Notes: generated by a model from the sequence alone, not told the origin. A stretch of 64,000 nucleotides of DNA from Allochromatium humboldtianum (GCF_013385175.1 NZ_JABZEO010000004.1:1-64000); one strand, 5' to 3'; positions 10,050-18,538 are shown, counted from the first letter of the stretch. Numbers and translations: made by a program.

Positions 10050-11461
10050 GGACCCTTCTTCAACTGGTATTGCGCCAGCAGCAGCGCCAGGGCGCAGGAG
10101 GCCATGCGGGTGATGGCGTCATCGGCGCGGCTGGTCAGCACGATGGGCACGCGCGCCCCGACCACCAGACCGGCGCCGCTGGCGTCGGCCAGATAGGTGA
10201 GCTGCTTGACCAGCATGTTGGCGGCCTCCAGATCCGGCGCCACCAGGATGTCGGCGCGTCCGGCCACCTCGGAGACGATCCCCTTGGTCGCCGCCGCCGT
10301 CTCGGAGACGGCGTTGTCGAAGGCCAGCGGACCATCGAGCACGGCGCCGCTGATCTGACCGCGCTCGGCCATCTTGCACAGCGCGGCGGCCTCGACCGTC
10401 GAGCGGATGCGCGGATTGACGGTCTCGATCGCCGAGAGGATGGCGACCCTGGGTTGGGCGATGCCGATCGCGTGGGCCAGATCGATGGCGTTCTGCACGA
10501 TATCGACCTTCTCCTCCAGGGTCGGGTCGATGTTGATGCCGGCGTCGGTGATGAAGAGCGGACGCGGATAGGTCGGCACGTCGAAGGCGCTGACATGGCT
10601 GATGCGCCGCTCGGTGCGCAGGCCCGAGTTGCGCCGGACCACCTCGCGCAGCAGCTCGTCGGAGTGCAGCGAACCCTTCATGATGGCCTGCACCGCGCCG
10701 CTGCGGGCGAGCGCCACCGCCTGTTCGGCCGCCGCGTGACTGTGGGGCACATCGATGATCCGGAAACCGCTGATGTCGACCTCGGCGGCGTCCGCCGCCT
10801 GACGGATGCGCGCCTCCGGTCCCACCAGCACCGGGACGATGAGTCCGGCCTGGGCCGATTCCAGGGCGCCCAGCAGGGCCTGTTCGTCGACCGGATGCAC
10901 CACCGCCATCGCCACCGGCTCGGGCTGGGTCGCGGCGTCGAGCAGTTCGTGGAGCTTGGCCCGCTCGGCCAGGCGCACCCGCGGCATGATGGTGCGCGCG
11001 CGGCGGATCTTCTCGGTCGGCGCCAGGACATCGGCCACGCCCTCGATCACATGGCGGCCGTCCTGATTGGTGCAGAAACAATCGAAGGTGACGCGCTTCT
11101 TCTCGTCGTCCTTCTCGCGCACCCGGACCGTCACCTTGAGCACGTCGCCCAGGCCGACCGGGGCGCGGAAGCGCAGGGTCTGTCCCAGATAGATGGTGCC
11201 GGGGCCGGGCATCTCGGTGCCGAGCACAGTGGAGATGAGCGCGCCGCCCCACATGCCGTGGGCGATGATCTCCTGAAAGCGGCTGCTCTTGGCGAAGTCC
11301 TCGTCGACATGGGCCGGGTTGACGTCGCCCGACATCACCGCGAACAGCTTGATGTCGTCCATGGTCAGACGGCGCTCGATGCCGGCGCTGTCGCCGATCT
11401 GGAGTTCGTCGAAGGTCCGGTTCTCGATGAAGGTCTTGTCGTGATGGTTGTCCGTGACCAT
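10046..11461 (-). CDS. Bifunctional MaoC-like hydratase / phosphate acyltransferase
   Basis: A 471-residue two-domain protein. Residues about 1-150 form a MaoC hot-dog domain (SGDVNPAHVDEDFAKSS hydratase motif, then HGMWGGALIS). Residues about 165-471 form a Pta/Ptb domain (PMILVGPEA-like start, MKGSLHSDELLR, VFITDAGINIDP). Such fusions occur with ackA and a FabI-like reductase and are thought to handle short 3-hydroxyacyl or enoyl-CoA and release acyl phosphate. The fabI-like partner normally expected next to it survives only as a fragment here. Confidence 0.9.
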   Translation of the reverse strand: MVTDNHHDKTFIENRTFDELQIGDSAGIERRLTMDDIKLFAVMSGDVNPAHVDEDFAKSSRFQEIIAHGMWGGALISTVLGTEMPGPGTIYLGQTLRFRAPVGLGDVLKVTVRVREKDDEKKRVTFDCFCTNQDGRHVIEGVADVLAPTEKIRRARTIMPRVRLAERAKLHELLDAATQPEPVAMAVVHPVDEQALLGALESAQAGLIVPVLVGPEARIRQAADAAEVDISGFRIIDVPHSHAAAEQAVALARSGAVQAIMKGSLHSDELLREVVRRNSGLRTERRISHVSAFDVPTYPRPLFITDAGINIDPTLEEKVDIVQNAIDLAHAIGIAQPRVAILSAIETVNPRIRSTVEAAALCKMAERGQISGAVLDGPLAFDNAVSETAAATKGIVSEVAGRADILVAPDLEAANMLVKQLTYLADASGAGLVVGARVPIVLTSRADDAITRMASCALALLLAQYQLKKGP

Positions 11462-11465
11462 GCTC

Positions 11466-11855
11466 TCAGGCCCTCACGTTGACGCCGGCGTCGACATAGG
11501 TGGTGCTGCCGCTCAGGCCGCTGCCGGCCTCGGAGGCGAGGAACACGGCGGTGCGTCCGACGTCGTCGATGGTCGCCAGCCGGCGCAGCGGGGCGCGACT
11601 CTCGGCGCTCGCCAGCAGCTGATCGATCCACGACTGGAGAGACTGTAGATGAGTCCAAAGGTTCGATGCCGCCCGCAGCGCTCGTTCATCGCTCGGACTG
11701 TACCCCTGGCGAATGCAGTGCTCGCGAATCGATCTGTGATGAACGGCAACGAAGTCTTCAACCGTCAAATGCACGTCGTCGAGGATGGCGTGGAATGTCG
11801 CCCGGTTGGTGGTGGCGAGATCGAAGAAAAGACGCGCTGGATCCCGGTCTGGCAT
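11466..11855 (-). pseudogene. Chimeric ORF: C-terminal remnant of FabI-like reductase behind an unrelated N-terminus
   Basis: The last about 48 codons (11466-11612) encode a clear FabI/SDR C-terminus: APLRRLATIDDVG, AVFLASEAGSGLSG and TTYVDAGVNV. About 200 residues of the reductase, including the GxxxGxG cofactor site and the catalytic Tyr-Lys pair, are missing. They are replaced by about 80 residues (from MPDRDPARLFFDLATTNR) that I do not recognise. The piece sits 4 bp upstream of the MaoC-Pta gene, where intact fabI would be expected. It can be read as one 129-codon frame but cannot be an enoyl-ACP reductase. Confidence 0.75.
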
Positions 11856-11929
11856 GTGGCTACGTCCCCGACAGATAGATTTGCGGTCGTCGAGCGACCG
11901 AACTCAGATTCGATTGCAGGCGCTCCTGA

Positions 11930-12706
11930 TCACGCTCGATGGCTCTCCTCGAGATGGAAGCCCAGCAATTCCAGCAGGACACCTGCGATCGAGCCTCCCA
12001 AAAGGCCGCCGAGCAGTCCGTGTGGAATATGACTCGCCACTCCCGCGAATACGGATGTGAACTGGGCGTCCAGCATCAGGATCGTTGCACCGCCGACGAA
12101 CCAGATGCTGGCGCCGACGACCGCGGCGATGAGCCCCGCGACCAGGGGCGCGGACAGGGCGGCGGGCAACCGGCGGACTGCACCCTCGACCAGCCAGTGT
12201 TCCGAGAGCTGGAACAGGACGCCGACGCTCGTCACCGCGATGGCAGCCAGAACCAGCATGTTGGTCTGCCGGCCGGACAGTGCGAAGATCAGGACCAGCC
12301 CGGCCCCCGCCAGGATTCCGGCGAGCAGACCATTGAGCATCTCGGCCAGCGGACGGCTGCCGCGCGTGATCGTCCAACCATAGAGACTGCCAGCCACCAG
12401 ACCGGCGACTCCAGCCAGACCGACGAGGGTGGGGAGTTCGATCCTGAGACCACTCGCCATCAGATAGCCGATCGAGGCCAGGACACCGGCCATCGAGCCG
12501 ATCAGCGCAACGGGCATGGCGCTGTAGAAGGCCGAGGTCGTCATGCCCGCGATGGCGGTCGCGATCATCAGGCATTGCCAGCCCGGCAGTCCGAACACCC
12601 AGCACACGCCATAGAGTCCGGTGAAGAGCGCCCCGAACAGGGCGCCCGCCAAACCCCAGACGATCAAAATCATCGCGATGGCGACGCCGTGGTCTTTCGT
12701 CGGCAT
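11930..12706 (-). CDS. Polytopic membrane protein of unknown function
   Basis: A 258-residue protein, almost wholly hydrophobic, with about seven to eight predicted membrane segments and many Gly/Ala-rich stretches (for example GLLGGLLGGSIAGVLLELLG near the C-terminus). I recognise no catalytic or transport motif. The start at MPTKDHG (12706) is chosen because hydrophobicity begins right after it; upstream in-frame sequence is out-of-frame relic. It lies on the same strand as the fcc and yeeE remnants and is the only apparently intact gene among them, so it may have belonged to the same sulfur-related cluster. Confidence 0.7.
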   Translation of the reverse strand: MPTKDHGVAIAMILIVWGLAGALFGALFTGLYGVCWVFGLPGWQCLMIATAIAGMTTSAFYSAMPVALIGSMAGVLASIGYLMASGLRIELPTLVGLAGVAGLVAGSLYGWTITRGSRPLAEMLNGLLAGILAGAGLVLIFALSGRQTNMLVLAAIAVTSVGVLFQLSEHWLVEGAVRRLPAALSAPLVAGLIAAVVGASIWFVGGATILMLDAQFTSVFAGVASHIPHGLLGGLLGGSIAGVLLELLGFHLEESHRA

Positions 12707-12759
12707 GAAACTTCTCAGTGAGCGACGCGCAGGAGGGAGGAGGGCGTTCGGTCCGGTGA

Positions 12760-12984
12760 TCATCGCAGCGCGCGTTCCAGTTGGCGGATGCCGACGGCTC
12801 CGCCGGCGGCGATGGCCCCCAGCCAGGCCCGCAGACGGTTTAGATTCCCCATGAGCAGGGCGTCGGAGATCGCGCCCAGGGTGCAGAAATGGGTGATATG
12901 AGCCGTCGCCCCAAAGAGGGTGCCGGCCAGGAAGCCGACACCGGCCACCCGTGTGCCGACCGGAATCGCTTCGAATATCGTCAT
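12760..12984 (-). pseudogene. Truncated YeeE/YedE-family sulfur-compound transporter
   Basis: The first about 57 residues match the start of YeeE/YedE proteins, including AGTLFGATAHITHFCTLGAISDALL and the N-L-R-R-AW segment. YeeE/YedE proteins import thiosulfate-type sulfur compounds through conserved Cys residues. The frame then stops after 74 codons with an unrelated-looking tail (GIRQLERALR), whereas family members have several hundred residues. It overlaps the fccB remnant stop by 4 bp (ATGA), so it was once coupled to it. Confidence 0.75.
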
Positions 12985-13775
12985 TTGAGCGTGTCGGACC
13001 AGATGTTGCGCGCCCAGGCCAACGCATAGTCCGCTTCCAGCGCGTTGCGTGACTCGGACAGTCCGCCGGCGCCCTCGACGCTCGCCAGGATCTGTTCTTT
13101 GGCGTCGAACTTGTGGACCGAGGCCACATGCAAGGCTTCACGGGCGGAGACGAAGCTGTAGCAGGTGTTGGCGATGATGGGTGATTCATTGACCGGAATC
13201 CCGGCGAGACGGGCGATGACCGCATCCGCCGCCACCTTGGCATGATTGTTGGCCATGAAACCTGACTTCGGATTGGCGTCGAGGATGAGGATCTTGCTGC
13301 GCGGCTTGTGCCGTTTGAAATACTCCGCGATCAGACTCGCCCGCTCGAAGGGGCCGGGCGGGCAGCGGTAGGGCATGGCCGGTACTGAGATCACGAAGGT
13401 GCCGCCGTTTCGCAGGTCTTGCAGTCGCCGGCGCAGGGCAACCGTTTGCGGTCCGGCCTTCCAGGCATGGGGTACCCGCGCCTGGGCCTCGGTCGACGCG
13501 AGACCGGGGAGGCGGTCATAGAGGAAATCGATGCCGGGCGCCACGATCAGACGGTCCCAGGGCAGAGGATCGCCGTTGGCCAGCCGCACCTGACGTCGAT
13601 CCGGATCGATGGCCAGCGCCTCGTCGCGCACCAGCCGCACGCCATGCGCCTTCAGGCCATCGTAGGACAGGGTGATGTCGTCGATGTCCTTGACCCCCGC
13701 CAGCACCAGATTGCTGATCGGGCAGGAGACGAACCGGGCATTGCGCTCGACCAGAGTCACATCCAGTCCGGGCGC
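12981..13775 (-). pseudogene. fccB: Remnant of flavocytochrome c sulfide dehydrogenase flavoprotein
   Basis: The frame starts abruptly at [16 protein letters not shown], so the signal region and FAD-binding GxGxxG are lost. It continues through [30 protein letters not shown] and [14 protein letters not shown]-like sequence. It then jumps directly to [15 protein letters not shown], skipping roughly 100 residues that the Allochromatium FccB has between these points. The C-terminus (NTCYSFV to [11 protein letters not shown]) is present. Both redox Cys equivalents (Cys161 and Cys337 of mature FccB) remain, but half the flavin fold does not. FccB oxidises sulfide in the periplasm. The product is almost certainly inactive. 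Confidence 0.85.
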
Positions 13776-13948
13776 CCGGCCAGGGGAAGCGCGCCCTTTT
13801 GGGCCTGGCCATCGGTTCCGTGACAGGCGGCGCAGGAGGCGGCCCAGGTGCGCACCTGACGCGGGCTGGAGTCGGCCTGAAGCCCGGCGGAGGAAAGGCC
13901 TAGGGCCAGGCCGAGCGCCATGATGATGGGAGGATGGTCGGATCTCAT
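13776..13948 (-). pseudogene. fccA: 5' remnant of flavocytochrome c cytochrome subunit
   Basis: The frame encodes a signal peptide ([18 protein letters not shown]), then [14 protein letters not shown], a c-type haem site (CAACH), and KGALPLAGR as in FccA. It then runs straight into the fccB remnant with a frame change. The rest of FccA and the start of FccB are missing. The start at 13948 has AGGA about 7 nt upstream. The deletion junction lies around 13770-13790 in the GC-rich stretch ggcgcccggcc. Confidence 0.8.
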
Positions 13949-14297
13949 CGGCATTCCTGGTGGTGTCGAGTGGAATCAGCACAGGGACTGCCGACTAGAC
14001 TCGCTCAGGAGGCGAGAGACACGAACCAAGAAAATCTGATAAGGAAATCAGGTCATACGCGACGCACGACTGGCTATCAGTCTGCAATCAATCCACTGAA
14101 TCCGATATGTAGGAGGCACAGAAATTGGCTGGCAGCTGACGTTTCCTGCCAAACCGGAACTCCCGCGTCAGGGTCGGCGGTGTCACGTCTTCTTGCTCAA
14201 CGATGATCGTGATCATGTGTTTCAGGCGATGCACATAAGGTTGGCCGGTTCTGGACTTTCAAACGGCCAGACGCTAATGACAACTAGGCTTGAGCGA
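13949..14297. other. Gene-free stretch, lower GC
   Basis: About 350 bp without a convincing gene. Base composition is visibly lower in GC than the flanks (for example gaaaatctgataaggaaatcagg), which suggests acquired DNA. It is the left edge of the mobile-element debris. I saw no tRNA or obvious att core. Confidence 0.5.
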
Positions 14298-14338
14298 TGC
14301 CTATACTGTGCGTAATATGTGCCTATATTTTAGGTGCA
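14298..14338 (+). promoter_or_regulatory. Probable autoregulatory operator of the first Xre/RES locus
   Basis: TGCCTATA occurs at 14298 and again at 14320, 22 bp apart (two helical turns). The second copy is part of an imperfect inverted repeat TGCCTA-TATTT-TAGGTGCA. A TATACT at 14302 could be a -10 element. It lies 16-56 bp upstream of the antitoxin start, where Xre antitoxins usually bind. Confidence 0.5.
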
Positions 14339-14353
14339 CTCAGGAGAAACGCC

Positions 14354-14722
14354 ATGTTCGCCCGCTTCGCCGACGTGCTTGAATCGACGCGGGAACCGGG
14401 TACGTCGCGGTTCTCAGCCTCGGGCGTCGCGCACATTCTCGGCCTGCAACAGCAGGATCTGGCCGAGCTGGCCGGGGTCCATCGCAACACCCTGCGCACC
14501 CACCCGGAATCGCCGAGACTGCAATCGGCACTGCGCGACCTGATGCGTGTGCTGTCGGCCGCCACGGCGATACAGCCGGATCCGCCGCGCGCCATCTTCC
14601 TGATCAAGAACGAGCCCATCGCGGCGTTTCGTCACCAGACCCTGTTGCAGCTGGTCCAGCAAGGTCGAACCGAGGACGCGATTGACTATCTGGAGTCGAT
14701 CCGCGCCGGGTTCGTCGGATGA
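14354..14722 (+). CDS. Xre/MbcA/ParS-type antitoxin
   Basis: A 122-residue protein from MFARFADVLES. An HTH segment (VAHILGLQQQDLAELAGVHRNTLR) comes first, and the C-terminal part resembles the DUF2384 toxin-binding domain (NEPIAAFRHQTLLQLVQQGRTEDAIDYLESI). CAGGAG sits about 9 nt before the chosen ATG. The stop overlaps the start of the truncated RES gene (ATGA). It probably still represses its own promoter, although its toxin is broken. Confidence 0.8.
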   Translation: MFARFADVLESTREPGTSRFSASGVAHILGLQQQDLAELAGVHRNTLRTHPESPRLQSALRDLMRVLSAATAIQPDPPRAIFLIKNEPIAAFRHQTLLQLVQQGRTEDAIDYLESIRAGFVG

Positions 14723-14883
14723 TCCTCTCCGACTTGCCGCCCGGCACCACCGTATTCCGCGCGCATACCCCACAGTGGGCCAGCCGGCCGACCAGCGGCG
14801 CCGGTGCCGCGGCCCGAGGTGGGCGCTTCAACCGCGAAGGCGTCGAGGCGCTGTACCTGTCGTTGGAGGCAGTGACCACATGA
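14719..14883 (+). pseudogene. Truncated RES-domain toxin
   Basis: Fifty-four codons remain. The sequence FRAHTPQWASRPTSGAGAAARGGRFNREGVEALYLSLEAVT is the N-terminal third of a RES domain, containing the conserved Arg and the GGRFN motif. It stops after LSLEAVTT, before the catalytic Tyr/Glu/Ser region is complete. RES toxins degrade NAD+. The gene overlaps the antitoxin start-stop and also the next gene (ATGA at 14880). Confidence 0.75.
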
Positions 14884-15485
14884 TCTCCTCCCTGGCTACC
14901 TGTTCCCAGGCCACCATGAACGATGGCGAACGGTCGGTACCACGGCGTGCATTCATCGGGCTCCTCGCGCTCACCATGAGTGGCTGCGCTATCGCGCCTC
15001 GGGAACCGTACCCCGAACTGTCCTTGACGGTGACCGCTCCCATCCAGATTCCTGCCGGCCAGGCGCATGCCGTCCTTCAGAGCGGTCGAGTCGTTGGTAC
15101 GAGCAATCGACTTGCACCCTATTGTGAACTCGAGGTTCGCCGCGTCTCAGGGGTGGAGCCGCAGCTGATCACGCACGGTGATTTCCAGGTTGACCGCCTC
15201 CGCCACAGCGTGCTGCTGGATCCAACGACACGTCTGCCGGCCTTCATCTTTGGGTCGAGTTGTGCCGACCCGCTCTATCAGGAGAGCATTTGGCAGCTGC
15301 ACTCGGATATGCCCAGCGAGGTGCTCTTTCTGCGCTGTATCGCCCCCTATTTCCACTGCACTCTCGGACCACCGCTCACACCCGAGCAGGTTCAGCAGCA
15401 GGTCGGACGTTATCTCCGCGTACAAACGAGCGATCCAGCCGTTCTGTCCCACGCGCCTGCTACAACAACCCCACCGCCAGACTGA
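14880..15485 (+). CDS. Putative lipoprotein of unknown function
   Basis: A 201-residue protein with lipobox LLALTMSGC, followed by a soluble part containing several Cys (CELEV, SSCADPLYQES, LRCIAPYFHCTLGPPLTPEQV). The start at 14880 has GGAGG 10 nt upstream, inside the truncated RES gene. An in-frame ATG at 14916 gives a more typical lipoprotein signal peptide and is an equally good choice. I do not recognise the family. The truncation of the RES gene lies exactly at this gene's start, so the gene may have arrived with the rearrangement. Confidence 0.6.
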   Translation: MISSLATCSQATMNDGERSVPRRAFIGLLALTMSGCAIAPREPYPELSLTVTAPIQIPAGQAHAVLQSGRVVGTSNRLAPYCELEVRRVSGVEPQLITHGDFQVDRLRHSVLLDPTTRLPAFIFGSSCADPLYQESIWQLHSDMPSEVLFLRCIAPYFHCTLGPPLTPEQVQQQVGRYLRVQTSDPAVLSHAPATTTPPPD

Positions 15486-15655
15486 CAATACCGCTGACAA
15501 CGAAGCTCCAACACTTGGAAACCTTAAGCGACAAGGGTGAAAAATCAAATTATTCAATGATTTGTCGTGAAAATCTGGGGGGCGACACGCAGGCGACTCA
15601 GGACGACAAGGGTAGCCGGTCTGCTCGCTCTGTCGCCCCGTGTCGCCCGCGCGGT

Positions 15656-16384
15656 CTACTGAGCGGCGGCCCCGAAGACCTGATCCAGCTGCCCCCAGAG
15701 CGCCTGCTTGACCCGGCGCAGCCGCATCTGCGGCATCAGGCGCAACTGGTCGATCGCCTCATCGAAGGTCCAGCGCTGTTTGAGCATCTGCTCGACATCC
15801 TGGCCGAAGGTGGCGGCCGGGTATTTCGCCAGCCGGATCCAGCCCAGAATGCGGGCTTCGAACACCCGAAACAGCTCCAGCTCCGTGACCGGACAGCCGC
15901 GATGCTCCAGCGTCCCCAGATGGGCATTGAGCCAGATCAGGGTCGGCGCCTGTGTGTGCTCCAGGACCGCCTTGGTGCTGCTCAGGGTCTCGGCCATATC
16001 CGGCCCGCCGGCGATGACCGAGTTGAGGATCACCGGCACGCCCAAGGTGTCCAGCAGGCTGAACAGATCGTTCTCGACGGCATAGGCCATCAACGGCTGA
16101 AAGCCGTTGCTGCCGACATCGACGACGAAGTGCGTGTCGGTCTCGGCACTTGTGAGGGTCTCGACCAGCTGATCGAAGGCACGCGGATTGACGACATGCT
16201 CCTCGGCCAGCCGCAGATAGGCGCACTGCAACGGCCGGTAGCGCAGCAGGGTGGGGTTGGTGGTATCGGTGTCGATACAGCGCACCGAGCGCCCGCGTTC
16301 CTGGAGATACTGGGCCAGGATCGAGGAGACATAGCTCTTGCCCACGCCGCCCTTGGCCTGGAGCGTCAGATACAGAATCGACAT
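15656..16384 (-). CDS. traL: TraL-like ParA-type ATPase of a conjugative element
   Basis: A 242-residue protein with deviant Walker A AKGGVGKSYVSS, CIDTDTTNPTLLRY, VVDVGSNGFQPL and VILNSVIAGG. The C-terminal KQRWTFDEAIDQL and MRLRRVKQALWGQL match IncP TraL organisation. TraL/StbB-type ATPases accompany DNA transfer or plasmid positioning. The start at 16384 has GAGG about 9 nt upstream. It follows the TraK-like gene on the same strand, as in IncP plasmids. No relaxase or coupling protein is present here. Confidence 0.7.
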   Translation of the reverse strand: MSILYLTLQAKGGVGKSYVSSILAQYLQERGRSVRCIDTDTTNPTLLRYRPLQCAYLRLAEEHVVNPRAFDQLVETLTSAETDTHFVVDVGSNGFQPLMAYAVENDLFSLLDTLGVPVILNSVIAGGPDMAETLSSTKAVLEHTQAPTLIWLNAHLGTLEHRGCPVTELELFRVFEARILGWIRLAKYPAATFGQDVEQMLKQRWTFDEAIDQLRLMPQMRLRRVKQALWGQLDQVFGAAAQ

Positions 16385-16438
16385 CGCGGATGACCTCATG
16401 CATGGTTGGAATGGAGCGGGACGCGCCGGGCCGAGCGC

Positions 16439-16825
16439 CTAATGGATTTCGCTGTCGTCGCTGAGCGGATCCCAGCGAAAGGTGGCGGGCGGCCGGGCGG
16501 GCGGCTGGGGGTCTGAATCCTGACGGGGCGGCGTGGGGATGCGGACAGGCGAGGCACTGGAGCGGCTGAGTACCGTCGTGACAGCGCTCGGATCCGGTCG
16601 CCAGGTTGCCAGATAGCGTCGAAACTGCCGCAGACTCATCGGCGGCGGATGACCCAGCGCGGCCAGTGCCCGGTAGAGTGCGCCGGCCCGGTAGCCGACG
16701 GCCAGTGCCCGGCGGATCGCCGTCTGGTGCTGCTGCATGAACGCCCGCGCCCTGGAGGGACGAACGGCCGGCGTCTGGGCCAGCTGTGTCAGGATCCGTT
16801 CCGGATCGAGCCGCTCCTCCGCCAT
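16439..16825 (-). CDS. TraK-like oriT-region protein
   Basis: A 128-residue basic protein with an N-terminal helix-rich part (RARAFMQQHQTAIRRALAVGYRAGALYRALAALG) and a short MSLRQFRRYLATW motif seen in small conjugation-associated DNA-binding proteins. A Pro-rich, acidic tail follows. GGGAGG precedes the ATG. Its place directly upstream of a TraL-like gene supports TraK. Sequence identity alone is weak. Confidence 0.45.
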   Translation of the reverse strand: MAEERLDPERILTQLAQTPAVRPSRARAFMQQHQTAIRRALAVGYRAGALYRALAALGHPPPMSLRQFRRYLATWRPDPSAVTTVLSRSSASPVRIPTPPRQDSDPQPPARPPATFRWDPLSDDSEIH

Positions 16826-16856
16826 CGTTGTCCTCCCCGCTCATTTCGGCGACGCT

Positions 16857-17034
16857 GAGGCGGCTCGATACCCTGGGAGTGGGCGCTGATCGAGACCTAT
16901 GAGCCGCGCTTCGCCGAGATCCGTCTCCTGCTGCACCAGATCGGCATCCTTCGGCGTCAGGCGCGACACCTGACCATGCTCCTGGAGCGACGCGAGCGGC
17001 CCGACAGTGGGCTGGAGTTCGAGCTTCAGGACTG
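16857..17034 (+). pseudogene. 5'-less fragment of an unrecognised gene
   Basis: An open stretch after a TGA encodes about 58 residues (IPWEWALIETYEPRFAEI and on, ending GLEFELQD). It has coding-like composition and a leucine-rich helix but no start codon. It lies within the 393-bp gap between the TraK-like gene and purT and looks like the tail of a deleted mobile-element gene. I cannot assign a family. The rest of the gap (17035-17219) shows nothing I can identify. Confidence 0.35.
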
Positions 17035-17219
17035 AACCACAGCGTCCCGCGTGAGTCTGAAGCGCCACGCGACGCCTGAGATTCAGCGTCCTCACCCAGG
17101 TTCAGTCATAGCGGCGTGGCACTGGATGCCCCCAGCCTGGCGTCCTATCATCGCGTTCACGATCCTCAGCTGGATTGTCATTCCCCAATCCCATCCACCG
17201 CCTGCCCTGCGGAGCCCCC

Positions 17220-18422
17220 ATGCCTACACTCGGAACCGCTTTGACCCCCTCGGCCACCAAGGTACTGCTCTGCGGGGCCGGCGAACTCGGTAAAGAGGTC
17301 GTGATCGAACTCAAGCGCCTCGGCGTCGAGGTCATCGCCTGCGACCGCTATGCCAATGCCCCGGCGATGCAGGTGGCCGATCGCGCCCACTGTTTTTCCA
17401 TGCTCGACGGGGCGGAGCTGCGGCGGGTGATCGAGCAGGAGCGCCCGGACCTCATCGTCCCCGAGATCGAGGCGATCGCCACCGAGACGCTGCTGGAGCT
17501 GGAGGCCGAGGGATTCCGGGTCGTGCCCACCGCCCGCGCCGTCCAGCTGACCATGAACCGCGAGGGCATCCGTCGTCTGGTGGCCGAGGAGCTGGGACTG
17601 CCGACTTCGAACTACCGGTTTGCCGACACCTACGCTGAGTTCATGCAGGCGGTCGCCGAAATCGGCCTGCCGTGCGTGGTCAAGCCGATCATGAGTTCCT
17701 CGGGCAAGGGCCAGAGTCTGGTGCGCCACGCCGACGAGCTGCCGGCGGCCTGGGACTATGCTCAGGTCGGCGGACGTGCCGGCGGTGGCCGGGTGATCGT
17801 CGAGGGCTTCATCGACTTCGACTACGAAATCACCCTGCTGACGGTGCGCCATCGCGACGGCGCCACGTTCTGCGAACCGATCGGCCATCGCCAGGAAGAG
17901 GGCGACTATCGCGAATCCTGGCAGCCGCAACCGATGACGCCGCGTGCGCTGGAGCGTGCCCAGACCATCGCCGCCCAGGTGACGGAGGCGCTGGGCGGGC
18001 AGGGGATCTTCGGCGTCGAACTCTTCGTGCGCGGCGATGAGGTGATCTTCAGCGAGGTCTCGCCCCGTCCCCATGATACGGGTCTGGTGACACTGATCTC
18101 ACAGGATCTCTCGGAGTTTGCCCTGCACGCCCGCGCGATTCTGGGATTACCGATCCCGGCCATCCGTCAGCTGGGGCCGGCGGCCTCGGCGGTCATTCTG
18201 GCCGAAGGGGTGTCCACACAACCGCGCTTCGGCAATCTGGCCGCCGCCCTGGCCGAACCCGGAACCGATCTGCGTCTGTTCGGCAAGCCCGAGGTGCAGG
18301 GGCGACGCCGACTGGGCGTGGCTCTGGCGTGCGGCCGGAGCGTTGAGGAGGCCACCGCGCGGGCCGTGCGTGTGGCTGAGCAGGTGCAGGTCCGGCTTGA
18401 CGAGGCGGTGGGGGATCGGTGA
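17220..18422 (+). CDS. purT: Formate-dependent phosphoribosylglycinamide formyltransferase
   Basis: A 400-residue ATP-grasp enzyme. It has [20 protein letters not shown] at the N-terminus, [40 protein letters not shown] (ATP-grasp loop) and [10 protein letters not shown] with [20 protein letters not shown]. It makes formyl-GAR from GAR, formate and ATP in purine synthesis. The length matches E. coli PurT. GGAG lies just before ATG 17220. It is an intact core gene with mobile-element debris on both sides. Confidence 0.97.
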   Translation: MPTLGTALTPSATKVLLCGAGELGKEVVIELKRLGVEVIACDRYANAPAMQVADRAHCFSMLDGAELRRVIEQERPDLIVPEIEAIATETLLELEAEGFRVVPTARAVQLTMNREGIRRLVAEELGLPTSNYRFADTYAEFMQAVAEIGLPCVVKPIMSSSGKGQSLVRHADELPAAWDYAQVGGRAGGGRVIVEGFIDFDYEITLLTVRHRDGATFCEPIGHRQEEGDYRESWQPQPMTPRALERAQTIAAQVTEALGGQGIFGVELFVRGDEVIFSEVSPRPHDTGLVTLISQDLSEFALHARAILGLPIPAIRQLGPAASAVILAEGVSTQPRFGNLAAALAEPGTDLRLFGKPEVQGRRRLGVALACGRSVEEATARAVRVAEQVQVRLDEAVGDR

Positions 18423-18454
18423 CAGCGCGGAGGTTTGGCCGCCTCCGGTCGGCG

Positions 18455-18538
18455 AGGATGCCATTGGCGCCATTCCTCCAGGAGTTCGTCGCGGTGTTGT
18501 ACGACCCAATCCATGACCTCGGCGCGCAATCCGCGCGG
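18455..18538 (-). pseudogene. Possible C-terminal remnant of a DUF4160-like gene
   Basis: On the minus strand, just before the purT 3' end, LRAEVMDWVVQHRDELLEEWRQWH resembles the C-terminal helix of DUF4160-type toxin-antitoxin-associated proteins. A stop lies only a few codons upstream and the frame then runs antisense through purT. It is too short to be sure. Confidence 0.25.

Noticed and set aside
13776-13982. N-terminal extension of the fccB remnant
   Set aside because: The extension is out-of-frame fccA sequence created by the deletion, not an FccB N-terminus.
16826-17219. Origin of transfer with an IncP-like nic site
   Set aside because: No convincing ATCCTG nic motif with adjoining inverted repeats was found in the gap; the only similar hexamer lies inside the TraK-like coding sequence.
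18167-18454. Minus-strand frames running through the purT 3' end
   Set aside because: Apart from the short DUF4160-like stretch at 18455-18538 they are antisense shadows of purT.
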